NCBI RefSeq assembly: GCF_032854445.1 | Contig: NC_088295.1 | Span: 83,744,644 to 83,808,643 of the forward strand | Direction: 5' to 3' | DNA: 64,000 bases | From: Liolophura sinensis | Lineage: Eukaryota; Mollusca; Polyplacophora; Chitonida; Chitonidae | Shown here: in pieces, positions 61,063-64,000 of the stretch | Numbering within the stretch: position 1 is the first letter of the stretch | Layout of the letters: the number at the start of each line of letters is the position of its first letter | Position numbers and translations under genes: made by a program | Notes under the pieces: generated by a model | Told to the model about the DNA's origin: nothing | What the model saw: the letters and a program-made list of their open reading frames with translations, nothing else | The model's database searches: none

Positions 61063-61404
61063 CAAGCATTGAGAAAACTTCTCCAGCTAATCAGACAGAC
61101 GATGATTAAGACATACACAATTATTTCTTGCCGTTATATATTGTAGTACATATGCCACTCTTGACAGGTAGTATCCTGGTTTACAGATAACCAATATGGA
61201 AGCCAGAACTATAGGAAAAACTGTGTACCACTATGACAGTTACATGCTCACAATGTTACAGCCTCCTCGGACAAATTCGCTCCACAGACTGAATCATAAA
61301 CACTACATATGCCATACAACTGACTATTTCCTTCCAGGCCCTTTACCTTTGATATGTAAACAAGAATACAGAACCTATTCATGTTAACTGATACACGGAA
61401 CTCT

Positions 61405-61410
61405 TTTATT
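61405..61410 (-). terminator. Polyadenylation signal of NDUFA8
   Basis: TTTATT on the plus strand reads AATAAA on the minus strand, about 126 bases beyond the NDUFA8 stop codon, a normal 3' UTR distance. Confidence 0.6.
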
Positions 61411-61535
61411 CAGCATTATGTACAAAGCTATGTCCAGATAAAGTAAGCAAAACTGCAGCACTGTGTCATTGAAACAGGTCTAATATTGTCTATCTGTGTG
61501 AAAGTCCTTAGTCATCTAGGTAGTATCAACAAATC

Positions 61536-62763
61536 CTAAATGACTGGTGATGTCCGTAGGCCTACGCCCTCCTTACTCTGGGGTTCAGGAGCCTTGTCTA
61601 AGGGAATGGGATCAGGTATTCTGTCAGGTAACACCTGGTCTTTTATCATATACCTGGGTCTATCGCTCTTGACAATTCTAGTCTTGGCAAAATAACCTGG
61701 TGGTGGCTTCTCCTGCCCTAACTTCTCTTTAACGCAGTTGTCAAATGCCAGCTGGGACTGTCTGCAACTAAACAAGACAAACCAACACAATCAGTACACA
61801 TATACATATAAGTGGTTTACAAGTTTGAACCAAATGCTGTATATATGCATTTATTTCTTTTGCTTTTTATGCCTTATTGTAATCAAGATTGTTTTAATCA
61901 TTTAATCAAATTTAATTAAAGAGCTACTCCAGTGTCAAGGCTTGTACCTCTTCAAAGCAGGATAAAATAATTAGGATTGAGATAGTCTGGATTTCTTTCC
62001 TAAACAGTGAAGAAAATTGCATCATTTTAAAACCATCGTTTTAAAATACACCATACAGAAACAAAATTTTCAGTCGATTTCAAATTTGCTTGAACACTTG
62101 GCGTCACCTACTACTGATATATAGCCACAAATAACATATGTCTGCTTGATTCATCATCACGTAAGGAATATTATCACATCGTATCAGGAAAATCTTATGT
62201 AGAGTGCCAAAAATTTTATTTTTTAGGACTCTTCACTTGTAGGGGTTAAAGAGTGTTATTTATTGTTAATATTTTAGCCATGGTGTTGTTCTTTTTCTTG
62301 AAGTATCCTTCATATTATTTTATCATTTCCACTTTCTTTCTCTTCAGCAGCACTTTAAATTTTAAGTACATAAAAACCTGCCACAGATTAAACAGGCAAA
62401 AATGAGGAGGATGTCAATATATTTAATAATGAAAAGATTCTCACCTATCTATACCTATCTGTACATAATTTTGCATTCTTTTTTTCCAATATCTTGTTAG
62501 GTCATCTTCATAATCTTGAAACAACACAGATGTCTATTAATGCAGGTATAACAAATATGTGTTACCTGCACTTATCTGGTTACTTACTGCCTGAAGGTCA
62601 TTTCTCCTGAGGCATTGTCTACACACTGCCAGAATTTTGTGAACTCTGCTCCACAGTTCTTCTTTACTTTTCCAAAGAATTCAAATCCACACCGTGTAAC
62701 TTCCTTCCCCAGGCTGAGACAATATCGTGGGTCTCCAGATTCCTTTGTGCACAACATGAACTC
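61536..62763 (-). CDS. NDUFA8: NADH dehydrogenase [ubiquinone] 1 alpha subcomplex subunit 8, 5' exons missing
   Basis: Accessory subunit of mitochondrial complex I on the intermembrane-space side; a multi-CX9C protein oxidised by the MIA pathway. Two exons are seen: 62763-62588 (begins EFMLC) and 61767-61536 (TAG), together 135 residues. The first exon encodes a CX9C pair from LCTKE to RYC and another from NCGAE to FWQC. The final pair starts with the Cys in FRHCR, which is read across the splice only if the acceptor ends at 61768, and ends in DNC in the second exon. The tail is Pro-rich, as in the family. About 40 N-terminal residues must lie upstream; I found no convincing exon between 62764 and 64000. 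The competing acceptor six bases downstream would remove one cysteine. Confidence 0.93.
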
Positions 62764-62877
62764 CTATACAAAGAAAGTAAGACAGACATATATGTTTTCT
62801 GAAGCTGAAAATTGATCCTTCTCAATAATACAATCTATCAGCTCATTTTTCCACTGTTTTTTACCATCTTCAGTGAC

Positions 62878-63050
62878 ATTTATTTATTTACTTGATTGGC
62901 CTTTTAGGCTGTACCCAAAAATATTATATTTATATGAAAGCGGCCACATTATGGTGGGAGGATACTCAGCAAGGCAGGACACCCACGACCATTCACAGGT
63001 TGCTGACAGACATTCGACATTCATGTACGACTAAAGAAGAAGCCAGGGAA
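62878..63050 (-). mobile_element. SINE family A, truncated and diverged
   Basis: TTATTTACTTGATTGGCCTTTTA, CATTATGGTGGGAGG, CAGGTTGCTGACAGACATTC and AAGAAGCCAG. The head is lost. It lies upstream of the first visible NDUFA8 exon. Confidence 0.75.
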
Positions 63051-63631
63051 TCTGCACTGACATACTCGTATTACAGCATAGGCAACTTAAGGCACAAATT
63101 CTGTATGTGACAGACTTGCGCTCCAGAATGACTGTTAATGACAGAGATTTGATGAGATGATAAAAAAATTCCCTGATTTAATGATGGGCTAATGCTGAAA
63201 CACCAATGTAAGCAAATCATAAGCGCCCTTTATACAAGCTTTGGGTAGTGATGGGGAAGGACAAGTGAAATATCGCATCAGATGAATTTCATTTATCCGT
63301 ACATCATGTATCCATACAACATGACAGTCTGTCATCATATAGAAGGTTTGCATGTTCAAATTTTGGAGCCCTATTGGAAATCCACAACCAGTGTTAAATT
63401 GGATCAAAAAAGGCTCTCTTATGATCTACTGGAGTGATGATTTCAAATACAAAACTCCTCTTGGCTTACTGTATTTAACCTGTATAAGTTCACTTTAAGA
63501 AACACATAAGGTGCTCAAAAATATACTTTTAATGCCAACACTAATGCCAATCACAGTTCACAAAAACCTCTTTAAGTGGCTCTGAGCCAATCATCAGCAC
63601 ACTCTGATAATGTGGATGTGAAGACAAAGCC

Positions 63632-63868
63632 CATTTATTTATTTATTTATTTGATTGGTGTTTTATGCAGTACTGAAGAATATTTCACTAATACAACGGC
63701 AGTCAGTATTATGGTGGGTGGAAACCGGGCAGAGCCTGGGGGAAACCCAAGATTATCCCCATGTTGCTGCAGACCTTCCCATGTACGGCTGGAGAGGAAG
63801 CCAGCATAAGGTGGACTTGAACTCACAGGGACCCCATTAGTGAGAGGCTACTAGGTCATTTTAATATG
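63632..63868 (-). mobile_element. SINE family A, nearly full
   Basis: TTTATTTGATTGGTGTTTTA, GGAAACCGGGCAGAGCC, GGAGAGGAAGCCAGCAT and GACTTGAACTCACAG. The extreme 5' head is lost. Confidence 0.88.
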
Positions 63869-64000
63869 CTCCTTTGAAGTTTCTCTAACATGCATCTCTG
63901 CCTGTGCCACTGTTTTTAATTGTGATAGACAGTATGCTAGTTTAAATTTTGTCATACACAGCCTTTCACTCTTCAGATAAACTGTCAAACAGTTTTCTAC

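Overview
The window is nuclear DNA from an invertebrate animal, most likely a mollusc or another lophotrochozoan. Its genes have many short exons with GT-AG introns, the non-coding DNA is AT-rich, and one tRNA-derived SINE family recurs throughout; I recall this family as common in mollusc genomes. Nothing indicates bacterial, plasmid or viral DNA. Long open frames outside the spliced exons are mostly chance or shadows.

Four protein-coding genes can be read exon by exon. (1) Aspartyl aminopeptidase (DNPEP), + strand, 69-14507, 14 coding exons, lacking only about the first ten residues. (2) A NEMP-family nuclear-envelope membrane protein (NEMP1/TMEM194-like), + strand, 16670-26290, 8 exons, complete. 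(3) IFT54/TRAF3IP1, an IFT-B subunit of cilia, - strand, 59067-42674, 16 exons, complete. (4) NDUFA8, a complex I accessory subunit, - strand, 62763-61536, two exons seen, 5' end missing. All exon phases join without a break and the diagnostic residues are present. They look like unrelated housekeeping and ciliary neighbours; NEMP and IFT54 converge tail to tail.

The main structural event is a head-to-tail tandem duplication of about 10 kb. Unit 1 is 23292-33227 and unit 2 is 33228-43307. It covers the convergent 3' ends of NEMP (exons 6-8) and IFT54 (exon 16 and half of exon 15). Both parent genes stay intact at the outer edges. Two orphan 3' gene fragments lie back to back around the junction at 33227/33228. 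The copies differ patchily, and one 1.6-kb tract is identical.

DNPEP introns hold unusual repeats. One is a tandem array of about 53 bp built from the real exon 5/intron 5 splice junction, giving ten donor-like sites. Another is a 2.3-kb, 49-bp minisatellite running into the acceptor of exon 9. There is also a long hairpin and several SINEs. NEMP intron 1 carries a decayed LINE. IFT54 intron 1 carries a 2.7-kb element with terminal inverted repeats of about 190 bp. IFT54 introns also hold two + strand exon-like segments that splice in frame and may belong to an undescribed nested gene. A cluster of four SINEs lies upstream of IFT54, between it and NDUFA8.
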